Assembly: GCF_021646545.1 (NCBI RefSeq)
Contig: NZ_JAKIRP010000008.1
Coordinates: 186,001-250,000 of the forward strand
Reading direction: 5' to 3'
DNA length: 64,000 nucleotides
Source of the DNA: Chitinophaga filiformis
GTDB lineage: Bacteria; Bacteroidota; Bacteroidia; Chitinophagales; Chitinophagaceae
The translations under genes were made by a program, and so were the position numbers. Below, piece after piece: positions 56,781 through 64,000 of the stretch. Position 1 is the first letter of the stretch, and every line of letters starts with the position of its first letter. The notes beneath the pieces are model-generated. The model had not been told where the DNA came from and did not search any database. It was given only the letters and a program-made list of their open reading frames with translations.

Positions 56781-56820
56781 GGCCTGATTTTTTGGTTTAT
56801 CAATTTACAGTACTAGTAGA

Positions 56821-56828
56821 CAAAACTA
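56821..56828 (-). promoter_or_regulatory. Putative -7 element of the glycine-zipper gene
   Basis: TAGTTTTG on the minus strand is an exact TAnnTTTG match, 40 nt before the start codon. A good -33 element is not visible. Confidence 0.45.
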
Positions 56829-56991
56829 TGCCATTTTTGTGAATTCTCACTAATTATACTGTAAATTAAAATGATGTAAATGGTACTTTTTTACTATTTA
56901 TTTATTTTCAGCTAATTATCTCCTTCCGCGGTCCTTTCTTTCCGGAGTTTCGTCTTTAACGGTATTGATGTAACCATTAAACCCAACAACA

Positions 56992-58521
56992 ATGAAAAAT
57001 GCTATTGCATGCCTCCTGATGGCGACCCTGATTTCCTGTAGTAAGAAAGACAGTGAACTGATCCACGAAAAAGACCTGGGTGCCAGCGCACTAGCTGTCA
57101 CCAATTACTATGTAAACGGAGCCACCGGTAATGATGCCAATGCCGGTACGTCCGAGAGCACAGCCCTCAAAACTATCCAGAAGGCCCTCGACAAGACAAC
57201 GGAAGGGGCCGGGGCCACCATCTACGTAGCGGGTGGTACTTATAAGGAACGGCTTGAGTGGGCGCATTCCGGCGCTTCTGCTGCAGAGCCTATCACCCTG
57301 ACAAACTATGCCGGTGGTACGGTTATTATTGACGGTGTAGGTGCTACGAACGACAGCCGGCCTGCGCTGATCCATGTTGCCAGCAAAAGCCATATACGGA
57401 TCAATAACATCCGTATAGCCAATAATATCAAACCTGGTGCTTTTGGCATCCATGTCGAAGGAACGGGGACAGACGTGCAGATAACCTCGTGCCGGATCTA
57501 TAATATTGGCTGGACAACAGATTCTACTGCTATGCCGAATTCCGGGAATAATGCCAATCCGCTGATACTGGTTGGTTCAACGCCCACTGCCTACACCGAA
57601 ATATATTTTGGCGGCAACCAGGTATATGCATGTAATACCGGGTATAGCGAAGCTATGACTATTGGGGGGAATGTCAGCAACTTCCTGATAGAGAATAATA
57701 TTGTGCACCATATCAGGAATATCGGTATAGATATGACCGGGCATTATGGCTGGACAGGCGCACCTGATAGTGTAAACTTCGCCAGGAATGGGAATGTAAA
57801 AGGTAATGTTGTTTACAACTGTATTTCACCGGTAGCCACCAGCGGCGGTATTTATGTGGATGGTGGTCGTTGGATCAACATCGAAGGGAATATTTCTTTT
57901 AATAATGGCGCAGGTATTACAGTTGGCTGTGAAAATCCCAATAATACTGCTGAAGGGATCAATATACGCAGCAATTTTATCTATAATAACATAGATGCGG
58001 GATTATTGATAGGTTCTAATGCATCGGGTAGTAAGGTGGTTTATTCTACTATCAGTAATAACACGCTCTTTAAGAATTATACAAAAGGTGGCTGGGGAGG
58101 TGAGATCAGTCTGCAGAACACTGATCATGTGACATTCTCCAGCAACATTATACAATCTGCCAGCGATATCGTAGTGCTTAAACTGCTGGGATATACGACT
58201 ACCAATCTGGCAATGGATTACGACAGGTACTACACCAGTTCAGGCAGTGCGGCTACTTTCGATTGGGGAAATGATGGTTTTTATACTACGTTAGCTGGTT
58301 TTCAGGCAGGTACAGGATTGGATGCGCATGCCACTTATGGTAACCCTTCTTTTGTGAATAATACGGCGGGAGCGTTGAACCTACACCTGGCCAGTGGCTC
58401 GGCTTGTATCAATGCAGGCGATCCTGCTTTTGTGCCGGCACCAGGAGAGCTGGATATAGATAAACAGGCAAGGAAGCAGAATAACAGAGTGGATATAGGA
58501 GCGGATGAGACAGCGTTGTAA
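56992..58521 (+). CDS. Right-handed beta-helix lipoprotein (pectate-lyase-like)
   Basis: The 509 aa protein has a lipoprotein signal with Cys16 (ATLISC). After YYVNGATGNDANAGTS (the DUF1565-like entry motif of beta-helix proteins) there are many short coils with alternating Ile/Val/Asn, for example HIRINNIRIANNI, FLIENNIVHHIRNIGI and YSTISNNTLFKNYT, which is a parallel beta helix. It ends GELDIDKQARKQNNRVDIGADE, a common C-terminus of this group. Related proteins are polysaccharide lyases or glycan-binding surface proteins. I cannot place a catalytic site, so lyase activity is only possible. It has a strong terminator downstream. Confidence 0.88.
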   Translation: MKNAIACLLMATLISCSKKDSELIHEKDLGASALAVTNYYVNGATGNDANAGTSESTALKTIQKALDKTTEGAGATIYVAGGTYKERLEWAHSGASAAEPITLTNYAGGTVIIDGVGATNDSRPALIHVASKSHIRINNIRIANNIKPGAFGIHVEGTGTDVQITSCRIYNIGWTTDSTAMPNSGNNANPLILVGSTPTAYTEIYFGGNQVYACNTGYSEAMTIGGNVSNFLIENNIVHHIRNIGIDMTGHYGWTGAPDSVNFARNGNVKGNVVYNCISPVATSGGIYVDGGRWINIEGNISFNNGAGITVGCENPNNTAEGINIRSNFIYNNIDAGLLIGSNASGSKVVYSTISNNTLFKNYTKGGWGGEISLQNTDHVTFSSNIIQSASDIVVLKLLGYTTTNLAMDYDRYYTSSGSAATFDWGNDGFYTTLAGFQAGTGLDAHATYGNPSFVNNTAGALNLHLASGSACINAGDPAFVPAPGELDIDKQARKQNNRVDIGADETAL

Positions 58522-58565
58522 TGAAGTATCCATAAGGATTAAAATACAAGAAAGCCAATGAGTTT

Positions 58566-58591
58566 AAAGGTCGCAGAAATGCGACCTTTTT
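58566..58591 (+). terminator. Intrinsic terminator after the beta-helix gene
   Basis: AAAGGTCGCA (58566-58575), loop GAAA, then TGCGACCTTT and further T. It is a 10-bp perfect stem with a T-run on the + strand, 45 bp after the stop. Confidence 0.9.
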
Positions 58592-58712
58592 CATACGATC
58601 AATGTGTCCTGAAATTCGAAGTGCATGTACGAGGTATTCTCACGTATTATAATGAGTGCGGGATTTATATAAGTATTGCCGGGTTTATCTTAACTTGCAG
58701 GATACTGCTACT

Positions 58713-59747
58713 ATGAAGTTCAATTTTTTTAAAAGTCGCAAAGACAAACTTATGCAATCCGGAACCAGGGTATACAGGAAACAGATAATTGAAGGCGTCT
58801 CCATCCCTGCCTTCATTCATAACGATAGCTATTTCTTCACCGATCTGGATGTATATGAGGATGGAAGGGTTAACTGTTGGAATTTTGAGGACTTTGAACA
58901 TTTTAAGGAAGACGTCCGTAGAGGATGGGTTGCGCTCAGCATCCCTGACAATAAAAATATCAGCATTCATGGATTGGGCGAGTGGTCTATCGATAATGCG
59001 TCATGGATATTTAATAGGGAGAGCTTTATAGAATACGTAACATCGCTCATAAGGGAGTTAAACCCCCATATGGAAAACATCTTCAAATATCGTCAGAAAG
59101 TTGTGAAAGGTACCCGGGTTGGGGAATTAGGAACAGGACTCATCTACAAACCAGATAATCCGAAAGATATATTTCCTAAGAGAATAGAAGGCAACAGTAC
59201 AAATCTGTTTTATAGACTTAAAAATGAATATTATCTGGTCAAAGTAACGGTCTTTGCTGATCTCACGGTCAGTTTAAACCGTCTGGAGAAGCCGGTAGCG
59301 CTCACGCTTGCGGAACTGGAGGAACTGGTTGATAAAAAAATAATCCTTACTGAACTACCGCAGAATGCAAGAGTATGCATCTATGGGCTCGGAAGTTTTG
59401 ATATTGGAGAATGCGGATATGTTGTAACCATTGGGGAGATATTGTCACAAATAAAAGATATGTTACGTGAGTTAAGAGGTGAGCCGACTTCAAGCCATAT
59501 TTGCATTCAGGCATACAAAAACTATGTAGAGAATCCTACGGTAGAGAACAAGGAACATCTGAAGATCAGTTATGAAAATGTCCCCGAGCATGAAAGAATG
59601 TATCTGGGGGATATGGACACCAAAGACATCCCCATAAGGATGATCATTTATGGAGAACAGGAGATCGAAAACTGGTCACACTATAGGGTAGCGAAGCTAC
59701 AAGGAAAGAAACTTCCTGAGATCAGAATTCCTAAACCCGATCAATAA
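58713..59747 (+). CDS. Protein of unknown function with two related domains
   Basis: The ATG at 58713 gives 344 aa; the longer frame from GTG 58656 is less likely because it reads into the promoter region. I do not recognise the family with confidence. Two half-domains resemble each other: residues ~30-105 (YFFTDLDVYEDGRVNCWNFE, then SIHGLGEWSID) and ~170-245 (YYLVKVTVFADLTVSLNRLE, then CIYGLGSFDI). Both have a predicted strand-turn-strand opening and the GLG-x-(W/F) end. There is no signal peptide or membrane segment; it is soluble and acidic. Such duplicated small-domain proteins occur among toxin-immunity families, but nothing nearby supports that here. It is a single gene between two terminators. 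Confidence 0.8.
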   Translation: MKFNFFKSRKDKLMQSGTRVYRKQIIEGVSIPAFIHNDSYFFTDLDVYEDGRVNCWNFEDFEHFKEDVRRGWVALSIPDNKNISIHGLGEWSIDNASWIFNRESFIEYVTSLIRELNPHMENIFKYRQKVVKGTRVGELGTGLIYKPDNPKDIFPKRIEGNSTNLFYRLKNEYYLVKVTVFADLTVSLNRLEKPVALTLAELEELVDKKIILTELPQNARVCIYGLGSFDIGECGYVVTIGEILSQIKDMLRELRGEPTSSHICIQAYKNYVENPTVENKEHLKISYENVPEHERMYLGDMDTKDIPIRMIIYGEQEIENWSHYRVAKLQGKKLPEIRIPKPDQ

Positions 59748-59789
59748 CTAATCTCACAAAAACATTCCGGACACCTGTACGCCGTAAAG

Positions 59790-59840
59790 AAGAAGTCCTG
59801 AAAACTGCTCATTACAACAGCCTTCAGGACTTCTTTTTTT
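59790..59840 (+). terminator. Intrinsic terminator between convergent genes
   Basis: AAGAAGTCCTGAA (59790-59802) is the exact reverse complement of 59823-59835 and is followed by further T. The 13-bp stem ends the unknown-function gene at 59747. Confidence 0.88.
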
Positions 59841-59858
59841 ATTTCTCCTGATAATTTT

Positions 59859-60230
59859 TTACATCTTCACCCCACCTTCAATCACACCTTTTAATGTCTT
59901 TGACACCAGCTTGTCTCCATCAAAAAACGAAACGGTAGCCTCATTTCGTATAGTGAACTGTGAGCCTTTCCAGTAAGCCACAAAGCCTTTGAAACTATTG
60001 AGTTTCAATACCTCACCGGTAGCATTGCTTTGTACCTGGATATATGCGAGTGAAATTGTTTCTTCCTTGCCGAGGTTTATATAAAATGTATAGTGGTAAT
60101 CAGCATCCTTCTGATATCCGATCTCTGTAAAAGTTGCTTTGGCAACTTTCGCATCTGCAGCATTTCCAAAAATGAATGAGAACGTGGAAGCAGCAATAAA
60201 AAATAATAGGTAGAGTACTTTTTTGTTCAT
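59859..60230 (-). CDS. Small exported protein of unknown function
   Basis: The 123 aa protein has a signal peptide (residues 1-27, hydrophobic LLFFIAASTFSFIFG). The mature part is a small all-beta sequence (DYHYTFYINLGKEETISLAYIQV, read in part, then GFVAYWKGSQFTIRNEATVSF). I recognise no motif. It is leftward, convergent with the previous gene, and followed by the inverted repeat described as a terminator, which has a T-run only for the + strand. Confidence 0.75.
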   Translation of the reverse strand: MNKKVLYLLFFIAASTFSFIFGNAADAKVAKATFTEIGYQKDADYHYTFYINLGKEETISLAYIQVQSNATGEVLKLNSFKGFVAYWKGSQFTIRNEATVSFFDGDKLVSKTLKGVIEGGVKM

Positions 60231-60691
60231 AGGCCTCGGCTTTAGTTGACAGAATTTTCATTAACTAAGGGACAATTTAACAAATTTTTAAATATAAGCC
60301 TGGGTTTTATTGCTTATGGGCGTAAAAATCTTTTTTTAAACAGGTACGCTCATACGGCGAAAATTTTTTTATCGTTGATTATCAATAGATCTGAAAATGC
60401 GCGCCAGACAGGTTTCCTGATAGAATTTTCGTGTAGGCGAGACATACTGGGTGTTTTAAATGACGGAAATCAAATTAGTTATGAGCGGTTATGTCTTATA
60501 TTTTTTTCTCATTCATGGATAGTGGCTTCACAGCAACAATAAGAAATGCGTTAAAATTTTTTTTAACGCTTGTACGCTTATCGGGTCATAAATCTTGTCA
60601 TATAGTCAAACGAATAATTTAATTGATAATGCGCATTTGTCAGTTTGGTTATCTACTACATTCATATAGCATTTTATAAAGGTTATAACAG
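60231..60691. other. AT-rich intergenic region with two related repeats
   Basis: The 461 bp are richer in A/T than their surroundings. GCGTAAAAATCTTTTTTTAA at 60320 and GCGTTAAAATTTTTTTTAAC at 60548, each continuing to TACGCT(C/T)AT, are imperfect direct repeats of ~35 nt, 228 bp apart. The second forms a perfect hairpin, GCGTTAAAA/TTTTAACGC (60548-60569). An open frame at 60246-60542 between them has no typical start context or recognisable product; I do not call it a gene. Confidence 0.55.
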
Positions 60692-61828
60692 ATGAACAGA
60701 ATTTTGATGTTTCTCGTGGCGTGTTTGATATCGATGCCAATGTTTGCTCAGACCAGTTTCTATATCAGAGGACAACTTGGGAAACTACCAGCTCCGGCAG
60801 TGGTATATTTAGGCTATTCAGTAGATGGTGAGGCTGTATATGACTCAGCATATGTAGAGAACGGATTTTTTAAGATCATGCAGTACGTGCCTTACCCGGT
60901 AAATGCACTGTTGATGGTAAGCAGGAACGGGGAACCCGTGAACTTTTTCAGCAGTAAGAATATTGCGCATCTGTATATAGAACCAGGCGCGAACATCTGG
61001 CTGACTTCCGATGAAGACATCTCTAACTTCGAGGCGACCGGATCTAAAACACAGGATGAATACTTAGTGTATCAGACACATATGGCCGAGATCAATGCGA
61101 AGATTGACGCGCTGACAGAGGAATCGTCCAATACTATGTTCTCTGACGTAAGTACACAGGGGATCGCTGCCAAGAGGAACTACATGGAGCGTTTCCGCGC
61201 CGCAATGGAAGAGCGTAAATTGAAAATGAAGGAGTTTATTCAGCAGAATCCTGAAATGTATATCTCTATAGATATCCTGGATGAATATGCAGGCGCCTTC
61301 ATAGAATACTCCGACATTGAACCACTGTATAAAATACTGAGTGATAAAACTAAAAAGAGCATACGTGGAAAGGCATTCCAGAAGAAATTGCTGGAGTCAA
61401 AACAGGCTGCCGTAGGTACCGAGGCTCCTGATTTTACCCAGAAAGATCCTGACGGGAATAAAGTAACACTCTCTTCTTTCAAAGGAAAGCTTGTACTGCT
61501 GAACTTCTGGGGTAGCTGGAACTCAGCTTCCAGGATTGAAAACCAGGAACTGAAACAGATTATGAAGGCCTATGACAATAAGAAGATTGTGGTGATAAAC
61601 GTAGGTCTTGAAGCCCGCAGGGAACACTGGACCAAGGCGCTCAGTGAAGACAGACTTATCGGTTATAATGTTTCGGATGTGAAGTTCATGAAGAACGAGG
61701 TGGCCGAGCTTTACAGAATTTCTGCCGTGCCTCAGAACGTGCTCATAGACGAGACTGGGAAAATTATCGCCAGGAACCTGAAAGGCAAGCAACTGGAAGA
61801 GAAGCTGAATAGCCTGATCGGAAAGTAA
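60692..61828 (+). CDS. TlpA-like thioredoxin-fold protein lacking both redox cysteines
   Basis: The 378 aa exported protein has a signal peptide (residues 1-19, ending MPMFAQ) and a DUF4369-like N-terminal domain (about 20-110: YIRGQLGKLPAPAVVYLGY, LYIEPGANIWL). A helical middle and a C-terminal thioredoxin/AhpC-TSA domain follow from about 245 (VGTEAPDFTQKDPDGNKVTL, then KLVLLNFWGSWN). Where TlpA/ResA proteins have WCxxC the sequence is WNSAS, so both cysteines are missing (Asn and Ser codons AAC and TCC). The rest of the fold, including the cis-Pro region AVPQNVLID, is kept. It therefore cannot act as a thiol oxidoreductase; binding or scaffolding is more likely. No terminator for it is seen on the + strand. 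Confidence 0.92.
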   Translation: MNRILMFLVACLISMPMFAQTSFYIRGQLGKLPAPAVVYLGYSVDGEAVYDSAYVENGFFKIMQYVPYPVNALLMVSRNGEPVNFFSSKNIAHLYIEPGANIWLTSDEDISNFEATGSKTQDEYLVYQTHMAEINAKIDALTEESSNTMFSDVSTQGIAAKRNYMERFRAAMEERKLKMKEFIQQNPEMYISIDILDEYAGAFIEYSDIEPLYKILSDKTKKSIRGKAFQKKLLESKQAAVGTEAPDFTQKDPDGNKVTLSSFKGKLVLLNFWGSWNSASRIENQELKQIMKAYDNKKIVVINVGLEARREHWTKALSEDRLIGYNVSDVKFMKNEVAELYRISAVPQNVLIDETGKIIARNLKGKQLEEKLNSLIGK

Positions 61829-61886
61829 CTCAAAATATTCCATAAGACAATCTGAACGGAATCGCTGCTATCAATTTTGCAACAAT

Positions 61887-61916
61887 TAAAAAAGGATGCT
61901 GTCTCAGAGCATCCTT
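61887..61916 (-). terminator. Intrinsic terminator on the minus strand
   Basis: Read on the minus strand, AAGGATGCT (61916-61908) pairs with AGCATCCTT (61900-61892) around a 7-nt loop and runs into TTTTTT. It points to a leftward transcript, ending just after the small ORF at 61932-62147. Confidence 0.8.
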
Positions 61917-61931
61917 CAGCAGTGGTTCCGT

Positions 61932-62147
61932 TCAGATTCTTTCACTACATAACGGTGTATTGGTCAGGCGAATTTCCGTAGTAATGCATCCGCTGTTGCT
62001 TTGGCGATATACATCCCCTCCGTTATTGGTTCCTTTTTTAGCAGCGTTGTCGTTAACCGTATTAGTTCTATCTATCTCCTGCATACCAGCAGACACCCTT
62101 ACAACATTATTCCGGATACGCCTGGTTATCGGATAAATAATTGGCAT
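61932..62147 (-). CDS. Possible small protein gene (71 aa)
   Basis: This open frame starts MPIIYPITRRIRNN and ends with two Cys-containing segments (SNSGCITTEI, TPLCSERI). No family is recognised, and there is no signal peptide or membrane segment. The support is positional: a good leftward terminator begins 16 bp after its stop, and no other leftward gene is nearby to need it. The codon use is not decisive. It could be a small peptide or the transcribed end of a non-coding RNA. Confidence 0.4.
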   Translation of the reverse strand: MPIIYPITRRIRNNVVRVSAGMQEIDRTNTVNDNAAKKGTNNGGDVYRQSNSGCITTEIRLTNTPLCSERI

Positions 62148-62231
62148 GTAATATAAGAAGGATAACTATAGTTTTTTGTATTTTTAGCTGGATATCATTT
62201 TAAGCAGCTAAAGGGAAACAGCGGTTTACGC

Positions 62232-62813
62232 ATGCAGCAAGACACCGATACCGACCTGTTATTAAGGATGAAAAAAGGCGATGAAAGCGCCTTTAGAGAA
62301 TTATATGACCGGCATAGCAGGCAGGTGGCTGCGTTTGTGTTTCATCTGACCCATTCTGCCGTGGATGCGGAAGACATCCTCCAGGAAACCTTTCTGAAAC
62401 TATGGGCCAACCGGGAGCAGTTACCAGCTATCGTCAATCCCGGTAATTATATCTTTATTATAGCCAGGAATAAAACCCTGGACCATCTCCGGAAGATAGC
62501 GCAGCAGCAGAAACTTGTAGACCATATATGGGCGAACATCTCCGACGCTGCAGACGCCCTCGATCTGCAACTGGACGCCCGGGAGAGCCAGCAGCTGATC
62601 AATGCCGCCCTTTCCAGGCTTACAGAACAGCAGCGTACTATTTTCCGCCTAAGCCGGCAGGAAGGACTTGATCACGCCACTATTGCCAGCCAGCTGCAAT
62701 TATCCAAAAGCCGGGTTAAAAATGTGCAGGTGGAAACATTACGGTTTCTTCGCCAGTTCCTGTCCCGGCATTCGGAATTATTGCTTTTCCTCTTCGTACT
62801 GATCACCCCCTGA
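62232..62813 (+). CDS. ECF RNA polymerase sigma factor (FecI-like, Bacteroidota group)
   Basis: The 193 aa protein has region 2 (LYDRHSRQVAAFVFHL, then AEDILQETFLKLWANR) and region 4 (LTEQQRTIFRLSRQEGLDHATIASQL with SKSRVKNVQ). The hydrophobic C-terminal end (LLLFLFVLITP) is common in this group. Such sigma factors are held by the FecR protein encoded next to them and activate a SusC/SusD-like uptake locus on a signal from the outer membrane. It starts at ATG 62232; the FecR gene begins 56 bp after its stop. Confidence 0.95.
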   Translation: MQQDTDTDLLLRMKKGDESAFRELYDRHSRQVAAFVFHLTHSAVDAEDILQETFLKLWANREQLPAIVNPGNYIFIIARNKTLDHLRKIAQQQKLVDHIWANISDAADALDLQLDARESQQLINAALSRLTEQQRTIFRLSRQEGLDHATIASQLQLSKSRVKNVQVETLRFLRQFLSRHSELLLFLFVLITP

Positions 62814-62869
62814 AAAAAAAGTTTAAGAATCCACGGTCCTATTTTCCATCACATCCGTCTTTACAGTAT

Positions 62870-64000
62870 ATGCCTGATCATCAACAAAGAATTGCTTATC
62901 TCTTAGAACGTTATGTGAATAAATCATGCAGCCGGGAAGAGCTGGATGAGCTTTTTGCAGCTATTGGCAAGGGAGAGGACCCGGAAGCGCTGGAGCGTTT
63001 CCTGGAGGAAAGCTGGCATGCAGACCTGGCAGCACCGGATATCGACTATGAGCAGGCATATCAGCAGATCAGGCCTTCGCAGCAGCCACGCCGGGCCGTT
63101 ATTACCCTGAAGCGGGTAGCAGTGGCGGCTGCGTTTGTATTGTTAGCAGGAGCTGCCTACTGGCTCATAACACGCAGGCAGACAGCCACTCAGCCGGGAC
63201 TGGCAGAACAGACCGTTCCGGCAATCATCCCACCTGGCGGCAACAAAGCAGTGCTGACCCTGGCAGACGGTTCGGTGGTGACACTGGACAGCACAGGCAA
63301 ACAGGTGATCAGGCAGGGCGGAGTGGCTATTCAGCAACAGAACGGACAGTTATCATATGGCAATCAGCCAGCAGACGGCAGCGTACACTACAACAAACTG
63401 ACAACGCCTCGAGGGGGACAATTCAGGGTGGTATTGCCCGATGGCACCAGGGTATGGCTCAACTCAGCCTCCATGTTAAGATATCCGACCGCATTTAACG
63501 GAAAGGAGAGAGTAGTGGAACTGGATGGGCAGGGATATTTCGAGGTAGCAGCCAATGCCCGGCAGCCATTTAAGGTCAAGGTGCATAGTATGGAAGTGCA
63601 GGTGCTGGGTACCGACTTTGACATTATGGCCTACAGCGACGAGACGTCTATTAATACCACCCTCCTGACAGGCAGCATTCAGGTGAAGGAAGGCAACAAT
63701 GAACAGGTATTGCGCCCCGGCCAACAGGCGGTAATGAACAATGAAGACCATCAGCTTACGGTCAGAACAGCAGACATCAGAAAAGTAACCGCGTGGAAGA
63801 ACGGATTGTTTGTATTTAATAACATGGCTTTGCCCGCTATTCTGAGGGAAGTGGCCCGCTGGTACGATGTGGATATTGTCTACACGACCAGTCCCGGAAC
63901 GGAATTGTATGGGGGCGGTATTGGAAGGAACCTGCAACTGGCCGATATACTGGCCTTGCTGGAAGGAAACGGATATAATCATTTCAAGGTCGAAGGAAGA
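62870..64000 (+). CDS. FecR-family anti-sigma factor (3' end beyond the window)
   Basis: The frame from ATG 62870 stays open to the last base (377 codons), so the gene is cut by the window edge. It begins MPDHQQRIAYLLERYVN and has a short cytoplasmic part. One membrane helix follows (VAVAAAFVLLAGAAYWLI, about residues 84-101), then the periplasmic FecR domain (TTPRGGQFRVVLPDGTRVWLN, read in part, and VELDGQGYFEVA). The start of the C-terminal DUF4974-like domain comes last (FVFNNMALPAILREVARWYDV, read in part). It senses the plug domain of a TonB-dependent receptor and releases the preceding sigma factor. A SusC-like receptor gene is expected right after the window end. Confidence 0.94.
   Translation, partial: MPDHQQRIAYLLERYVNKSCSREELDELFAAIGKGEDPEALERFLEESWHADLAAPDIDYEQAYQQIRPSQQPRRAVITLKRVAVAAAFVLLAGAAYWLITRRQTATQPGLAEQTVPAIIPPGGNKAVLTLADGSVVTLDSTGKQVIRQGGVAIQQQNGQLSYGNQPADGSVHYNKLTTPRGGQFRVVLPDGTRVWLNSASMLRYPTAFNGKERVVELDGQGYFEVAANARQPFKVKVHSMEVQVLGTDFDIMAYSDETSINTTLLTGSIQVKEGNNEQVLRPGQQAVMNNEDHQLTVRTADIRKVTAWKNGLFVFNNMALPAILREVARWYDVDIVYTTSPGTELYGGGIGRNLQLADILALLEGNGYNHFKVEGR

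Noticed and set aside
60246-60542. 98-codon + strand open frame in the AT-rich gap
   Set aside because: No recognisable product, unusual residue composition caused by A/T runs, and it spans a repeat.

Overview
The window looks like a chromosomal segment of a Bacteroidota bacterium of the Chitinophaga type (order Chitinophagales). The reasons are the very large secreted Rhs/YD-repeat genes with their Bacteroidota-type companion proteins, a FecI-type ECF sigma factor followed by FecR, a thioredoxin-fold protein with an N-terminal DUF4369-like region, lipoproteins with short lipoboxes, moderate GC with A-rich leaders, and recognisable Bacteroidota promoter elements (TTTG, about 19 nt, then TAnnTTTG). 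The genus is an inference from gene style; no rRNA or other marker gene is present.

Positions 1-34064 hold two tandem, diverged copies of one multi-gene cassette, all on the + strand. Each copy has A, a secreted ~1860 aa SpvB/TcB-like protein with a PA14 domain (the first copy is cut by the window edge); B, a secreted ~1165 aa protein with Ig-like and carbohydrate-binding-like regions; and C, a secreted ~2710 aa Rhs protein whose last ~280 residues are unrelated between the copies. Copy 1 has two extra genes: a small secreted protein between A and B, and a lipoprotein whose start codon overlaps the stop of C. The layout resembles a split, secreted version of the SpvB-like plus Rhs cage of Tc toxins with exchangeable C-terminal payloads. 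The function is inferred, not known.

Positions 34092-38840 hold late cobalamin biosynthesis genes: an overlapping leftward operon (cobyric acid synthase, threonine-phosphate decarboxylase, CbiB) and a divergent cobyrinate a,c-diamide synthase, separated by only 29 bp. Positions 38841-39786 are a long non-coding stretch with a degenerate ~42 bp tandem repeat, a 122-nt imperfect palindrome and a perfect 82-bp palindrome.

Positions 39787-46934 hold single genes: a secreted concanavalin-like protein, a luciferase-like monooxygenase, a 735 aa protein of unknown function with a duplicated domain, an MFS transporter and a LysR regulator. The ends of several of these show local duplication or gene debris. 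Positions 47304-51764 form a two-component operon: a TPR sensor kinase followed by a REC-GAF-AAA+-Fis sigma54 activator, with a promoter and a terminator-like hairpin in the leader.

Positions 52043-56112 carry small detoxification-type enzymes (ABM-fold proteins, a DJ-1/PfpI protein and two alpha/beta hydrolases). After that come a glycine-zipper lipoprotein, a beta-helix lipoprotein, two unassigned proteins, a thioredoxin-fold protein lacking both redox cysteines, a possible small gene, and the sigma factor/FecR pair that runs off the right edge and probably controls a downstream SusC/SusD-type uptake locus outside the window.
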